Part shown: piece after piece, positions 1-9,171 of the stretch
Layout of the letters: the number at the start of each line of letters is the position of its first letter
Numbering within the stretch: the first letter of the stretch is position 1
From: Streptomyces atroolivaceus
GTDB taxonomy: Bacteria > Actinomycetota > Actinomycetes > Streptomycetales > Streptomycetaceae
Assembly (NCBI RefSeq): GCF_000717025.1
Contig: NZ_JNXG01000016.1
Coordinates: forward strand, 1-64,000
Length of the DNA: 64,000 bases
Direction: 5' to 3'
Position numbers and translations under genes: made by a program
The notes under the pieces: model-generated
Database searches by the model: none
What the model saw: the letters and a program-made list of their open reading frames with translations, nothing else
Told to the model about the DNA's origin: nothing

Positions 1-141
1 CACGGCTTCGGTGCGCAGCGGATTGATCTCCGAGACGGCACCGACAAACGTGGTCTTACCCACGCCGAAGCCCCCTGCCACCACGATCTTCGCCGAGGTG
101 GTGGAGCGGGCCGTACCGCCGCTAGAGCTTGCGAAGTCCAC
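1..141 (-). CDS. cvnD: CvnD-type GTPase of a conservon (5' part only)
   Basis: Only the first 47 codons lie in the window; the rest is beyond base 1. The GTG at 141-139 overlaps the last 20 bp of the DUF742 gene, as is usual in conservons. The visible protein carries a Walker A/G1 motif, GGFGVGKTTF, after about 20 residues, followed by VGAVSEINPLRTEAV. In Streptomyces, CvnD proteins are small Ras-like GTPases that work at the membrane with CvnA, CvnB and CvnC in a module compared with eukaryotic GPCR signalling. The family call rests on the G1 motif and the neighbours. Confidence 0.9.
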   Translation of the reverse strand, partial: MDFASSSGGTARSTTSAKIVVAGGFGVGKTTFVGAVSEINPLRTEAV

Positions 142-529
142 TGAGCACCCTTTCGAGCAGTGTCACATCCGGCGCGCCGCCGGCCTCTCCGTTGCCCGGC
201 TGGTGGATGGCCACCATGCCGGCTTCCGCCAGGTCTGCCACGAGGATCCGTGCCACACCCAGGGGCATGGACAGCAGGGCCGAGACCTCCGCCACCGACT
301 TGACCTCGCGGCACAGGTGGCAGATCCGCTGGTGCTCGGGGAGCAGCGTCCCGAGGTGGGCGGGGTCCGCTGTGGTGCTGACCAGCGCCTCTATCGCGAG
401 CTGATAGCGCGGACGGGTCCGGCCGCCGGTCATGGCGTAGGGACGGACCAGCGGCTGGTCGCCTTCACCGTCGTACGACGCGTGGTGCAGGGCGCCGTAC
501 GGATCAGGTGAGGCGGGTGGCGGGGTCAT
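122..529 (-). CDS. cvnC: DUF742 protein (CvnC of conservon)
   Basis: A 135-residue protein of the DUF742 family, the third member of the conservon. The ATG at 529 has a strong ribosome binding site (GGAGGATTT) directly upstream. The conserved block is RPYAMTGGRT (about residues 29-38), followed by a winged-helix-like C-terminal half (HQRICHLCREVKSVAEVSALL, then LPLGVARILVADL). Such proteins are thought to link the CvnB roadblock protein and the CvnD GTPase. The end overlaps cvnD by 20 bp, suggesting translational coupling. It is separated from cvnB by a 134-bp gap with no other gene. Confidence 0.92.
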   Translation of the reverse strand: MTPPPASPDPYGALHHASYDGEGDQPLVRPYAMTGGRTRPRYQLAIEALVSTTADPAHLGTLLPEHQRICHLCREVKSVAEVSALLSMPLGVARILVADLAEAGMVAIHQPGNGEAGGAPDVTLLERVLSGLRKL

Positions 530-663
530 AAATCCTCCGGGCGTGACAGCAGGGTGTCGGCTTGCCGTCTGAAGGTGGCCGGTGGGGGGCTGTGTCGGCC
601 GGACGGGTGAGGGTTTTGAGTAGTACCTGGGGGGATCATGTCGGATCTCTGCCGCATGGCCGT

Positions 664-1077
664 CTAGTGGAGCAGACTGCCTTGTAGTTCGGCACGGAGG
701 TCAGGGGTGAGGACGGTCCCCGCGCGGTCGACGAGGAGTGCCATCTCGTACCCGACCAGACCGATGTCGGCGTCCGGATGGGCGAGGACGGCGAGCGACG
801 ATCCGTCAGAGATGGACATGAGGAAGAGGAAGCCCCTCTCCATCTCCACGACCGTCTGGCTCACGGCGCCGCCTTCGAAGATCCGGGAGGCACCCGCGGT
901 GAGCGACGTCAGGCCGGAGGCGACAGCCGCCAGCTGATCGGCGCGGTCGCGCGGGAAACCTTCGGACATCGCCAGCAGCAGGCCATCCGCGGAGACCACC
1001 ACCGTGTGGGACACCCCTGGGGTGTTGTCCACGAAGTTGGTGATCAGCCAGTTCAGATTCTGCGCGGCCTGACTCAT
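664..1077 (-). CDS. cvnB: Roadblock/LC7 domain protein (CvnB of conservon)
   Basis: A 137-residue roadblock/LC7 protein. The fold is recognisable from NWLITNFVDNTPGV near the N-terminus, VSADGLLLAMSEGFPRD, and GFLFLMSISDGSSLAVLA. Roadblock proteins of this type regulate small GTPases, here presumably CvnD. I chose the ATG at 1077 because the upstream TTG at 1086 would add only three residues and family members begin MSQAAQNLNW. It starts 10 bp after the cvnA stop, so the two are cotranscribed. Confidence 0.93.
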   Translation of the reverse strand: MSQAAQNLNWLITNFVDNTPGVSHTVVVSADGLLLAMSEGFPRDRADQLAAVASGLTSLTAGASRIFEGGAVSQTVVEMERGFLFLMSISDGSSLAVLAHPDADIGLVGYEMALLVDRAGTVLTPDLRAELQGSLLH

Positions 1078-1086
1078 GGGGCTCAA

Positions 1087-4000
1087 CTAACGCTCCTGCT
1101 GGTGAGTGGGGCCGAGTTGGAAACTGCCGGTAGACGGGCCGGTGTTGGCCTGTCGTCCCTGCTGGATGCCCCGGCGGAGATTGGTCAGACGGCCGCGTAC
1201 GTCATCGGGCGCACGCGAGACCTGAGGTCCGGACTGATGATTCTGCTGCTGAGCAGTGCCCGGTACCAAATTGGCACGAGGGACACGGCGGGGCAGTCCG
1301 GAGGTGGTGATCCCGCCGGCGGCGGGCTTCTTGACCCGTTCGGCCTGTCGCACGAGCTCGTCGTTGGGCGACGCGCGCCAGGAACTCGTGGCGCCGGTGT
1401 CGGCCGCACCACGCCGTGGCATGGGCGGAGGCGGCGTGCCGGCGGGCTGAGAGGCGGCCGGTGCCTGCGGTTCCGCCTCGGGCGGCTGCTGGCCACCCTG
1501 CTGCGGTCCGTGGAACCAGTTCGTCTCCAGCGTGTCGTACAGCGGCGTGCGCCCGTCTCCGGGACCGGCCGGCGGCAGCACCTCGGGCTGCTGCGGCAGG
1601 GCCGGGCGGCGCGGCGGCTCACCCGCGGACGGGGCGGGCGGACGCGGTGCGCCGAAGTCGGCGTTGTCCTGCCGTCGCGGCGCGGGCGCCTGCGGACGCT
1701 GCGGTAGCTGGCCGCCGAAGCCCTGGTCCTGCGGGAACGGGGCGTTGAAGTCGGGGCGGGCGAACTGCGCGGTGCTCGCCGGGTCCGGAGCCTGCGGCGC
1801 CTGGTAACCCTGCGGTGCCGAGAAGTCCGGGCGGGCGAACTCCTCGGTGGCGCCCGGGCCCTGACGGTCGTTCATCGGCGGACGCTGGTTCGGCGGGCTG
1901 AACGGCTGGTTCGGGCCCGAGGTGCCGGGACGTGCGAACCGCCCGGTGTCGTGCTCCTCGTGACCACGCGGCGAGTCGGGCTGCGTACGCCGGGGAGCGC
2001 CCTGCTCCTCGACGCCCCAGCTCGTGCCCTGGGGACGCTGGGGCTGAGGGTTGCCCCCGGGCAGCTCGGCCCGCGGTCCACCGGAAGGCGGAAGCTGGAG
2101 GCCGGGTCCGCCGGGCTGCTGGGGACCGCCCCCGTCGCCCTGGCCGGCCGGGGCCTGCTGCTGCGGAGCCTGCCGCGCGGGCGGGCCGCTCTGCCGGCCG
2201 GAGTGGCCGAAGAGGTTGGGCCGGCCCGAGTCCGCTCCCGCCGAGGGGTCCTGCGGGGGACGGGCTCCCGGCCGGGCGCCGCCGGAGAAGGCACCGGCGA
2301 GGCCGCCGCCCTGACGCGGACCCTCCGGCCGGCCCTGGCCCGGCAGGCCCGGGCTCTGCTGGCCGTTGCCCTGCTGCGGCTGACGCGGTCCGCCGTCGCG
2401 TGACGGCAGTGCGGCCCGGGGGCCCGAGCCGGCACCGACCTGCCCGCGCGGGGCGGACGGTCCCAGTCCCTTGGCGGGAGCCGGCGCGGGGCCGGCGAGT
2501 CCGGGACGCTGGCCGTCGGCGGGAGCGCCACCGCCGGCGAGGAGCCCGCCGGGGGCGCCGCCCTGCGGGCCCTTGCCCTGCTGGCCAGGCTTCGGCGGCT
2601 GCTTGCCGCCGTGCGCGACCTCCATGGGCAGCATGACCAGCGCGGTCGTACCGCCGGAGTCGGAGGGCCGCAGCTGGATGCGGATGCCGTGACGCAGGGA
2701 CAGCCGGCCGACCACGAACAGACCCATGCGGCGGGACACCGAGACGTCCACGGTGGGCGGCGAGGCGAGCCGCTCGTTGATCGCGGCCAGGTCCTCGGGG
2801 GAGAGGCCGATACCGGTGTCGTGGATCTCGACGAGCACACGGCCGTCGGGCAGCGCGTGACCGGTGACCCGGACCTTCGTCTGCGGCGACGAGAACGACG
2901 TGGCGTTCTCCAGCAGCTCGGCGAGGAGGTGCACGAGGTCGTTGACGACGCGGCCGGCGACCTCGGTGGCGGGCACCGCGGCCAGTTCGATGCGCTCGTA
3001 CTGCTCCACCTCGGAGGCGGCGGCACGGAGCACGTCGACCAGCGGCACGGGCCGGGTCCACCGGCGGCCGGGCTCCTCACCCGCGAGGACGAGGAGGTTC
3101 TCGCCGTTACGGCGCATGCGGGTCGCGAGGTGGTCGAGCTTGAAGAGCGAGGACAGCTGGTCCGGGTCGGCCTCGCGGGACTCCAGTTCGGAGATGAGCG
3201 AGAGCTGGCGCTGGATGAGGCCCTGGCTGCGGCGCGAGAGGTTGGTGAACATCGCGTTGACGTTGCCTCGCAGCAGCGCCTGCTCGGCGGCCAGACGGAC
3301 CGCCTCGCGGTGCACGTCGTCGAAGGCCGCGGCCACCTTGCCGATCTCGTCGCGGGAGTGGACACCGACCGACTCGACGGAGGTGTCGACGTCCTGCGGG
3401 TCCGTCTCGGAGAGCTGCTTGACGAGCTCGGGCAGCCGGTCCTGGGCGACCCGGGTCGCGGTGTCCTGCAGCCGCCGCAGCGAGCGGATCATGGACCGCG
3501 CCACGACGAAGGCGCCGACCAGGGAGACGCCGAGGACGAGGAGGATGATCGCACCGTTGAGGATCGCGTCGCGCTGCGACTCCTCACGCAGCTCGCGGGC
3601 CTTGCTCTCCATCTCACCGAGGAGCGACGCCTCGATGGTCTTCATGGCGTTGATCTTGGTGGAGCTCTGGTCGTACCAGTCCATGTACGTGCGGACCTTG
3701 TTGCCGCTGCCCTCCATGCCCAGGGGGCTGTCGAGCACCTTCTTCGCGTACATGTCGGCGGCGGTGATCTCGGGATTCCCGCTGTCCAGGGGCGCCAGCA
3801 GCTCGGCGGAGCTCTTCCCGGTGGACTCGTAGGTCGTCTCGAACGTCTTGAGGGTCGAGCTCGCCTTGCCGAGCGCGTTGCGCCCGTACGCCTGGTCGTT
3901 GTCGTTCAGGTGCGTCTTGGTGCTGTTGCCGTCCGGCAGCGCCGCGGCGATGATCGCACGCTCGACGGAGGCGTACTCCTTGGAGGACGAGAAGGCGGCC

Positions 4001-4785
4001 AGGGCACGCGTCCGCTTGATCATCTCCGGGTTGCTGGTGGCCTGCGCCATGTCCTGCGAAAGGCTCAGCAGTGACGTGATCAGCTGGCTGTACTGGTCGA
4101 TCGTGTTGAGGCTCGGGCTGTCGGCGGCGTACGCGTCCTTGCGGATGCTGGTGATGTTGCCCAGCTGCGTGCCGATCTGGCTGACGCTCGCGTGGATGCT
4201 GTCCAGCGCCGCGTCACCCGGGGTGTTGCCGATCTCGTCCGTGGCCTCGAAGAAGGCGGCCTTGGCGCGGTCGGTGCGCTCACGGGGCTGCGTGACCTTG
4301 TAGTCGGTGGCCTTCAGGCCGTTCGACAGCGGGCCGGCCGACCTGTCGCGCTCCTCCTGGAGCGCGTTGGCGAGTGCGGTCGCCTTCCGGGTCATCTGGG
4401 TGAGCAGCTGCATGTGCTCCAGCTGGTCCATGTCGTTCATGGACTCGTTGATGCGCAGTCCGCCCAGGGTGGTCGCCGCCACCACGGGGAGCGCGAGCAG
4501 GGAGACCAGACGCGTGCTGATGCGCCAGTTGCGCAGGGCCAGGCGTGAGCCGGTGGAGGGGACACCGACCGGCTTCGAAGGCGCCGCCTCCGTGCTGCCG
4601 GTGCTCGTCGTGCCGGAGTGCTGCGCCCGGTCACCGCCGTCGCCGGCCGCACCGGGAATCTGGGCGTGCTGGGGCGAGGAACCGCGGTCGTTCCCGCCGC
4701 GCGGCTCCTGCTCCGCCGGGGTTTCCCCTCGGCCCTGGCGGGGCTGAGGCGACCCCATGCCATCCCTCTTGAAACGTCCCTGCAC
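1087..4785 (-). CDS. cvnA: CvnA sensor histidine kinase with nitrate/nitrite-sensing domain
   Basis: About 1232 residues from the GTG at 4785 (GAGG 11 bp upstream); an ATG at 4758 is the alternative. Order: a polar N-terminus; a transmembrane segment about 92-110; an extracytoplasmic helical NIT-type sensing region; a second transmembrane segment about 403-425 (AIILLVLGVSLVGAFVVA); HAMP; a dimerisation region with LDHLATRMRRNGENLL; and a GHKL ATPase with an N box ELLENATSFSSP near 625 and a G1 box HDTGIGLS. The last roughly 500 residues are Pro/Gln/Gly-rich, low-complexity and probably disordered, typical of CvnA proteins. First gene of the conservon, with its promoter somewhere in 4786-5367. 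From gene order this should correspond to cvn1; that is inference. Confidence 0.9.
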   Translation of the reverse strand: MQGRFKRDGMGSPQPRQGRGETPAEQEPRGGNDRGSSPQHAQIPGAAGDGGDRAQHSGTTSTGSTEAAPSKPVGVPSTGSRLALRNWRISTRLVSLLALPVVAATTLGGLRINESMNDMDQLEHMQLLTQMTRKATALANALQEERDRSAGPLSNGLKATDYKVTQPRERTDRAKAAFFEATDEIGNTPGDAALDSIHASVSQIGTQLGNITSIRKDAYAADSPSLNTIDQYSQLITSLLSLSQDMAQATSNPEMIKRTRALAAFSSSKEYASVERAIIAAALPDGNSTKTHLNDNDQAYGRNALGKASSTLKTFETTYESTGKSSAELLAPLDSGNPEITAADMYAKKVLDSPLGMEGSGNKVRTYMDWYDQSSTKINAMKTIEASLLGEMESKARELREESQRDAILNGAIILLVLGVSLVGAFVVARSMIRSLRRLQDTATRVAQDRLPELVKQLSETDPQDVDTSVESVGVHSRDEIGKVAAAFDDVHREAVRLAAEQALLRGNVNAMFTNLSRRSQGLIQRQLSLISELESREADPDQLSSLFKLDHLATRMRRNGENLLVLAGEEPGRRWTRPVPLVDVLRAAASEVEQYERIELAAVPATEVAGRVVNDLVHLLAELLENATSFSSPQTKVRVTGHALPDGRVLVEIHDTGIGLSPEDLAAINERLASPPTVDVSVSRRMGLFVVGRLSLRHGIRIQLRPSDSGGTTALVMLPMEVAHGGKQPPKPGQQGKGPQGGAPGGLLAGGGAPADGQRPGLAGPAPAPAKGLGPSAPRGQVGAGSGPRAALPSRDGGPRQPQQGNGQQSPGLPGQGRPEGPRQGGGLAGAFSGGARPGARPPQDPSAGADSGRPNLFGHSGRQSGPPARQAPQQQAPAGQGDGGGPQQPGGPGLQLPPSGGPRAELPGGNPQPQRPQGTSWGVEEQGAPRRTQPDSPRGHEEHDTGRFARPGTSGPNQPFSPPNQRPPMNDRQGPGATEEFARPDFSAPQGYQAPQAPDPASTAQFARPDFNAPFPQDQGFGGQLPQRPQAPAPRRQDNADFGAPRPPAPSAGEPPRRPALPQQPEVLPPAGPGDGRTPLYDTLETNWFHGPQQGGQQPPEAEPQAPAASQPAGTPPPPMPRRGAADTGATSSWRASPNDELVRQAERVKKPAAGGITTSGLPRRVPRANLVPGTAQQQNHQSGPQVSRAPDDVRGRLTNLRRGIQQGRQANTGPSTGSFQLGPTHQQER

Positions 4786-5367
4786 TAGCGTCGCAACCTC
4801 TGGACCAGGCGTCCCGTCCGCGCGTGGCGCGGCAGGACGGTGTCGGCGTCTTGGGGCGCTGGACGCGCCCCATGGTGGTCGTGAGTGACCGGCGTACTTC
4901 CCCCTCCCGCCGCCACTCGGCGCTGCGTTGCGCCCCTGCGCGCTGGGCCTGAAACCCGCGGCGGTGCGTGGAATTCCAGCACAGTGGAGGATCTCCAACA
5001 AGGCCCGCGTACCGGGCTGTGACCTGGATGACACCGTGTGATTGCCGAGTGACAAGGCGTGGAACGCGTTCAGGGGCAAAGCGGGCGATTAGGTGTGGAC
5101 TCCCAGGGCGTGGCGGGTGTCCCAGACGCCATGATCGGGAGCGGAATGACAGATTCAGAGACGTATTGTCTGGTTTGCAACCCGCGATCAAGTGCCTCTA
5201 ATGGGCGTTTTGTCGGCAACCTCGTGAGCAAACTCACATGAAGATCGCCGTCTCATCCCGGCCATGGCGGGGAATCGGATGTTTAGCCTGGCGCTTTACA
5301 GGGATAGCGAATCCGACAACCGGCGCGCCTCCGGGCGGCGCCCCAGCGACAAGGGTCCACACGGCAG
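4786..5367. other. Divergent intergenic region between cvnA and the next small gene
   Basis: A 582-bp region with no convincing gene on either strand. It must carry the conservon promoter (leftward) and probably a rightward promoter. The only notable element I see is a short inverted repeat, GTGAG-CAAA-CTCAC, at 5224-5237. AT content rises around 5160-5240, consistent with promoter DNA, but I cannot place -10/-35 boxes with confidence. Confidence 0.5.
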
Positions 5368-5550
5368 ATGAAGACGACGATGACGTTCCGCAACATTGCC
5401 AACCCGCGGCGCACGACGCTGGCGCACATCGAGGGCGCCGAGGCACCGCAGACGCCGGAACTGCGGGAGCACGCCGTCGACCTGCCCACCCAGACGGCCA
5501 ACCCGCGCCGCACCATCCTCATGGTCGCCCCGGTCACGGCTGCGAAGTAG
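5368..5550 (+). CDS. Small protein with an internal NPRRT repeat, function unknown
   Basis: A 60-residue frame (or 56 residues from the second ATG at 5380). It has two copies of the motif ANPRRT-hydrophobic-L, at about residues 11-18 and 45-52, separated by an acidic/polar linker. No signal peptide, membrane segment or known domain is visible, and no strong ribosome binding site precedes either ATG. It sits alone between the cvn conservon and the fumarylacetoacetate hydrolase gene. The internal repeat and Streptomyces-like codon use make a real gene likely. I do not recognise a function. Confidence 0.6.
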   Translation: MKTTMTFRNIANPRRTTLAHIEGAEAPQTPELREHAVDLPTQTANPRRTILMVAPVTAAK

Positions 5551-5686
5551 CGGCCCGTCCGGCCCCGGCCGTCACCCGCACGGCGCGGGCCCCTCACCCG
5601 CGCCAGCGCCTCTCCCGCCGAGGCCGACGCGCTAGCCTGGAGCGTCAGTCTTCAGCCAGCCAGCAAGTGAGGGGCGACAGCATCCC

Positions 5687-6463
5687 GTGCGCATCGCCAG
5701 GTTCTCCATCGACGGCAATGTCGCCTTCGGCGCGGTCGAGGGCGACAGCCCCGACAGCCTCGTCCTCGACATCATCAAGGGCATCCCGTACGCCGACTTC
5801 GAACTCTCCGGGACCAAGGTCCCGCTGAACAAGGTCCGGCTGCTGCCGCCCGTGCTCCCCAACAAGGTCGTGGCCATCGGCCGCAACTACGCGGAACACG
5901 CCGCCGAAATGGGCAACGAGGTCCCGGATGTGCCCGTCGCCTTCTTCAAGCCCACCACCTCGGTGATCGGCGCGGGCGACTCCATCGAATACCCCTCCTT
6001 CTCCGAGGAGCTGCACCACGAGGCCGAGCTGGCCGTGGTGATCGGCCGTATGTGCCGCGAGGTCCCGCGCGAGCGCGTCAAGGACGTGATCTTCGGCTAC
6101 ACCTGCGCCAACGACGTCACCGCCCGTGACGTCCAGCGCCGCGAGAGCCAGTGGGCGCGGGCGAAGGGCTTCGACACCTCCTGCCCGCTCGGCCCCTGGG
6201 TGGAGACCGGGATCGACCCGGGCAACCTGGCCATCCAGGCCACGGTCAACGGCGAGCAGCGTCAGCTCGGCCGTACGAGCGACATGATCCGCTCCGTCGA
6301 GGACCTGGTCGTCCACATCACGGAAGCCATGACGCTGCTCCCGGGCGACGTGATCCTCACCGGGACCCCCGCAGGGGTCGGGCCCCTGCACGTCGGCGAC
6401 GAGGTCGCCGTCACCATCGAAGGCATCGGCACTCTCACCAACAAGGTGATCAAGCGTGGTTAA
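5687..6463 (+). CDS. Fumarylacetoacetate hydrolase family protein
   Basis: A 258-residue FAH-fold enzyme, starting at the GTG at 5687 after a GAGGGG purine tract. Family motifs: [14 protein letters not shown] (about 63-76), the metal-binding [25 protein letters not shown], and TGTPAGVGP near the C-terminus. Members cleave C-C bonds or decarboxylate beta-diketo acids using a divalent cation. The exact substrate cannot be read from sequence; bacterial homologues include oxaloacetate or acylpyruvate hydrolases. The stop overlaps the gltX start by 8 bp, so the two are translationally coupled. Confidence 0.93.
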   Translation: MRIARFSIDGNVAFGAVEGDSPDSLVLDIIKGIPYADFELSGTKVPLNKVRLLPPVLPNKVVAIGRNYAEHAAEMGNEVPDVPVAFFKPTTSVIGAGDSIEYPSFSEELHHEAELAVVIGRMCREVPRERVKDVIFGYTCANDVTARDVQRRESQWARAKGFDTSCPLGPWVETGIDPGNLAIQATVNGEQRQLGRTSDMIRSVEDLVVHITEAMTLLPGDVILTGTPAGVGPLHVGDEVAVTIEGIGTLTNKVIKRG

Positions 6464-7967
6464 CGCACCGTCCCCCAAGCTCTCGGCTCCGCTCGAGCAG
6501 GGGGTACCCCCTCGCGTCCGTTTCTGTCCCTCCCCGACCGGTAACCCCCACGTCGGCCTGGTCCGGACGGCTCTCTTCAACTGGGCCTTCGCCCGGCACC
6601 ACCAGGGCACCCTGGTCTTCCGTATCGAGGACACCGACGCGGCCCGCGACTCCGAGGAGTCCTACGGCCAGCTGCTCGACTCGATGCGCTGGCTCGGCCT
6701 CGACTGGGACGAGGGCCCCGAGACCGGCGGCCCCCACGCCCCGTACCGCCAGTCGCAGCGGATGGACCTCTACAAGGACGTCGCGGAGAAGCTCCTGGCC
6801 GCCGGGTACGCGTACCCGTGCTACTGCACCACCGAGGAGCTCGACGCCCGCCGCGACGCCGCGCGCGCGGCCGGCAAGCCCTCGGGCTACGACGGCCACT
6901 GCCGCGACCTGGGCGACGAGCAGAAGGCCGCGTACGAGGCCGAGGGCCGCACCTCGATCGTGCGCTTCCGGATGCCCGACGAGGCGATCACCTTCACCGA
7001 CCTGGTCCGCGGCGACATCACGGTCCAGCCGGAGAACGTCCCGGACTACGGCATCGTGCGCGCCAACGGTGCCCCGCTCTACACGCTCGTCAACCCCGTC
7101 GACGACGCGCTGATGGAGATCACCCACGTCCTGCGCGGCGAGGACCTGCTCTCCTCCACCCCGCGCCAGATCGCCCTCTACCGGGCGCTCATCGAGCTGG
7201 GGATCGCCAAGGACACCCCCGCCTTCGGCCACCTCCCGTACGTCATGGGGGAGGGCAACAAGAAGCTCTCCAAGCGCGACCCGCAGGCCTCGCTCAACCT
7301 CTACCGTGAGCGCGGCTTCCTGCCCGAGGGGCTGATCAACTATCTCTCGCTGCTCGGCTGGTCGATCGCCGAGGACCGTGACATCTTCGGCCGCGACGAG
7401 CTGGTCGCCGCGTTCGACATCGCCGACGTCAACGCCAACCCGGCGCGCTTCGACCTGAAGAAGGCCGAGCACATCAACGCCGAGCACCTGCGCATGCTCG
7501 ACGTGAAGACCTTCACCGAGGCCTGTGGGCCCTGGCTGAAGGCCCCCTTCGCCCCGTGGGCGCCGGAGGCGTTCGACGCGGAGCAGTTCGCCGAGATCGC
7601 CCCGCACGCCCAGACCCGTGTGACGGTGCTCTCGGACATCACGGCCAACGTCGACTTCCTCTTCCTGGACGAGCCCGTCCACGACGAGGCGTCCTGGACG
7701 AAGGCCATGAAGGAGGGCTCCGACGCCCTGCTCGTCACGGCCCGCGCCGAGCTGACCGCGGCCGAGTGGAACGCCGAGGCGCTCAAGACGGCCGTCCTCA
7801 CCGCCGGCGAGAAGCACGGTCTGAAGCTCGGCAAGGCGCAGGCCCCGGTGCGCGTGGCCGTCACCGGCCGTACGGTCGGGCTGCCGCTCTTCGAGTCCCT
7901 GGAGATCCTGGGCCGCGAGAAGACGATCGCGCGCATCGACGCCGCGCTGGCGAAGCTCGCCGCGTAG
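6456..7967 (+). CDS. gltX: Glutamyl-tRNA synthetase
   Basis: A 503-residue class I aminoacyl-tRNA synthetase. The HIGH-type signature is [13 protein letters not shown] (about 23-35), followed by [16 protein letters not shown], and the KMSKS-type loop is KKLSKRD near residue 269. Length fits bacterial GltX. In Streptomyces the enzyme is expected to charge both tRNA-Glu and tRNA-Gln, the latter corrected by GatCAB; that is family knowledge. It begins within the FAH gene, and tRNA-Glu and tRNA-Gln genes lie 1 kb downstream. Confidence 0.97.
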   Translation: MVNAPSPKLSAPLEQGVPPRVRFCPSPTGNPHVGLVRTALFNWAFARHHQGTLVFRIEDTDAARDSEESYGQLLDSMRWLGLDWDEGPETGGPHAPYRQSQRMDLYKDVAEKLLAAGYAYPCYCTTEELDARRDAARAAGKPSGYDGHCRDLGDEQKAAYEAEGRTSIVRFRMPDEAITFTDLVRGDITVQPENVPDYGIVRANGAPLYTLVNPVDDALMEITHVLRGEDLLSSTPRQIALYRALIELGIAKDTPAFGHLPYVMGEGNKKLSKRDPQASLNLYRERGFLPEGLINYLSLLGWSIAEDRDIFGRDELVAAFDIADVNANPARFDLKKAEHINAEHLRMLDVKTFTEACGPWLKAPFAPWAPEAFDAEQFAEIAPHAQTRVTVLSDITANVDFLFLDEPVHDEASWTKAMKEGSDALLVTARAELTAAEWNAEALKTAVLTAGEKHGLKLGKAQAPVRVAVTGRTVGLPLFESLEILGREKTIARIDAALAKLAA

Positions 7968-7982
7968 CTGTTCCCGTGCGGA

Positions 7983-8021
7983 CCGGAGGCCGGGCTCCCC
8001 GAGGGGGGGCCCGGCCTCCGG
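7983..8021 (+). terminator. Terminator hairpin after gltX
   Basis: An inverted repeat with 13-bp arms (CCGGAGGCCGGGC and its complement) 16 bp after the gltX stop. The loop region is G/C rich and has no U tract, as is common in Streptomyces. Confidence 0.75.
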
Positions 8022-8083
8022 CCGTTCGTGTGGGGGGCCTGCCCGTCGGCATCGGGCGGCGGTGGGACGGGTATGCAGACCGC

Positions 8084-8803
8084 ATGACCATCCGAGCGGT
8101 CCTCTGGGACATCGACGACACGATCTTCGACTACTCCGGAGCCGACCGCATCGGCATGCGCAAGCACCTGGAGCACGAGGGCTACCCCGAGGGGTACGAC
8201 GGCCTGGAGCGTGCTCTCGACGCCTGGAAGGCCATCACGGATGTGCAGTGGGCGCGCTTCGCCGCAGGGGAGCTCGACTTCCAGGGGCAACGCCGTGAGC
8301 GCGTGCGCGCGTTCCTCGGGCGGCGGCTGAGCGATACCGAGGCCGACGACTGGTTCGGCCGGCACGCCGCCCACTACGAGGCCGCGTGGGCGCTCTTTCC
8401 CGACACCCTGCCGGTCCTGGACCGGCTGGCGGGAAGCTTCCGCCACGCCGTCCTGTCCAACTCCAGCATCCACAACCAGGACCGCAAGCTGCGCGCCCTC
8501 GGCGTGCGCGACCGCTTCGAGGCGGTGGTGTGCGCCGTCGAGCTGGGCATTTCCAAGCCGGAGGCGGGGGCCTTCCACGCGGCCTGCGAGGTCATGGAGC
8601 TCGACCCGCACGAGGTGGCGTACGTGGGGAACGAACCCGACATCGACGCGGGCGGCGCGGTGGCCGCCGGACTGACGGGTATCTGGCTCGACCGTGACGG
8701 GCAGGGCGGGCGCCCCGAGCTCGTGCGGATCACGGGGCTGGACGAGCTTCCCGGTCTGCTGGCGGGCAATACCCGTTTTGGAGCGCCGGACACCTTCAGG
8801 TAA
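8084..8803 (+). CDS. HAD-family hydrolase
   Basis: A 239-residue haloacid dehalogenase superfamily phosphatase. I chose the ATG at 8084, just before the first HAD motif. Motif I is DIDDTIFD (about 8-15, nucleophile Asp8); motif II is VLSNSS; the motif III lysine lies in ELGISKPEAGAF; motif IV is YVGNEPDIDAGGAVAAG. The helical cap between motifs I and II indicates a type C1 enzyme, such as a pyrimidine-nucleotidase-like phosphatase. The substrate cannot be predicted. It stands alone between gltX and the tRNA cluster. Confidence 0.9.
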   Translation: MTIRAVLWDIDDTIFDYSGADRIGMRKHLEHEGYPEGYDGLERALDAWKAITDVQWARFAAGELDFQGQRRERVRAFLGRRLSDTEADDWFGRHAAHYEAAWALFPDTLPVLDRLAGSFRHAVLSNSSIHNQDRKLRALGVRDRFEAVVCAVELGISKPEAGAFHAACEVMELDPHEVAYVGNEPDIDAGGAVAAGLTGIWLDRDGQGGRPELVRITGLDELPGLLAGNTRFGAPDTFR

Positions 8804-8888
8804 TGTTCTTCCTGCGCCGCCCGAGCGGGCCGAAAGATCCGGCCGGGAAGCGCAGACAGAAACAGAACCCCCAGGGGTTGCGTTTCAG

Positions 8889-8960
8889 TGGGCTATGGTG
8901 TAATTGGCAACACTACGGTTTCTGGTACCGTCATTCTAGGTTCGAGTCCTGGTAGCCCAG
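8889..8960 (+). tRNA. tRNA-Gln (CUG anticodon), copy 1
   Basis: A 72-nt cloverleaf. The acceptor stem TGGGCTA pairs with TAGCCCA. The anticodon stem ACGGT/ACCGT encloses loop TTCTGGT with anticodon CTG. The T loop is TTCGAGT, discriminator G, and CCA is not encoded. It lies within the 99-bp segment repeated at 9071-9169. Confidence 0.97.
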
Positions 8961-8987
8961 CGCAAGACCGAAGTAACAAGCCCCCGT
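8889..8987 (+). repeat. 99-bp exact direct repeat, copy 1 (tRNA-Gln plus flank)
   Basis: Bases 8889-8987 match 9071-9169 exactly, at an offset of 182 bp. The identity starts at the first base of tRNA-Gln and continues 27 bp past its end, stopping at AGCCCCCGT. Bases before and after differ. Confidence 0.95.
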
Positions 8988-9058
8988 CCCCGTTGTGTAG
9001 CGGCCTAGCACGCTGCCCTCTCACGGCAGTAGCGCCGGTTCGAATCCGGTCGGGGGTA
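8986..9058 (+). tRNA. tRNA-Glu (CUC anticodon)
   Basis: A 73-nt cloverleaf. The anticodon stem CTGCC/GGCAG encloses loop CTCTCAC with anticodon CTC. The T arm is GCCGG/CCGGT around TTCGAAT, discriminator A. As drawn, the first two acceptor pairs are wobbles (G1-U72 and U2-G71). The 5' end directly abuts, by two bases, the end of the 99-bp duplicated segment. Confidence 0.94.
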
Positions 9059-9070
9059 CTTGTCACACCA

Positions 9071-9142
9071 TGGGCTATGGTGTAATTGGCAACACTACGG
9101 TTTCTGGTACCGTCATTCTAGGTTCGAGTCCTGGTAGCCCAG
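9071..9142 (+). tRNA. tRNA-Gln (CUG anticodon), copy 2
   Basis: Identical over all 72 nt to the copy at 8889-8960, including anticodon CTG. Its 27-bp downstream flank is also identical. It is followed by the cluster terminator. Confidence 0.97.
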
Positions 9143-9169
9143 CGCAAGACCGAAGTAACAAGCCCCCGT
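9071..9169 (+). repeat. 99-bp exact direct repeat, copy 2
   Basis: The second copy of the tRNA-Gln-plus-flank segment. It ends 2 bp before the terminator stem begins. Confidence 0.95.
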
Positions 9170-9171
9170 GG

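Noticed and set aside
1078..1086. TTG start for cvnB
   Set aside because: It adds three residues with no better ribosome binding site; the ATG at 1077 matches family N-termini.
2611..4074. A long open frame antisense to cvnA
   Set aside because: High GC keeps antisense frames open. The sense strand has clear kinase domains and better codon bias.
5224..5237. GTGAG-CAAA-CTCAC as a terminator
   Set aside because: Five-base arms are too short and it lies in a promoter region; it may be a chance repeat or an operator.
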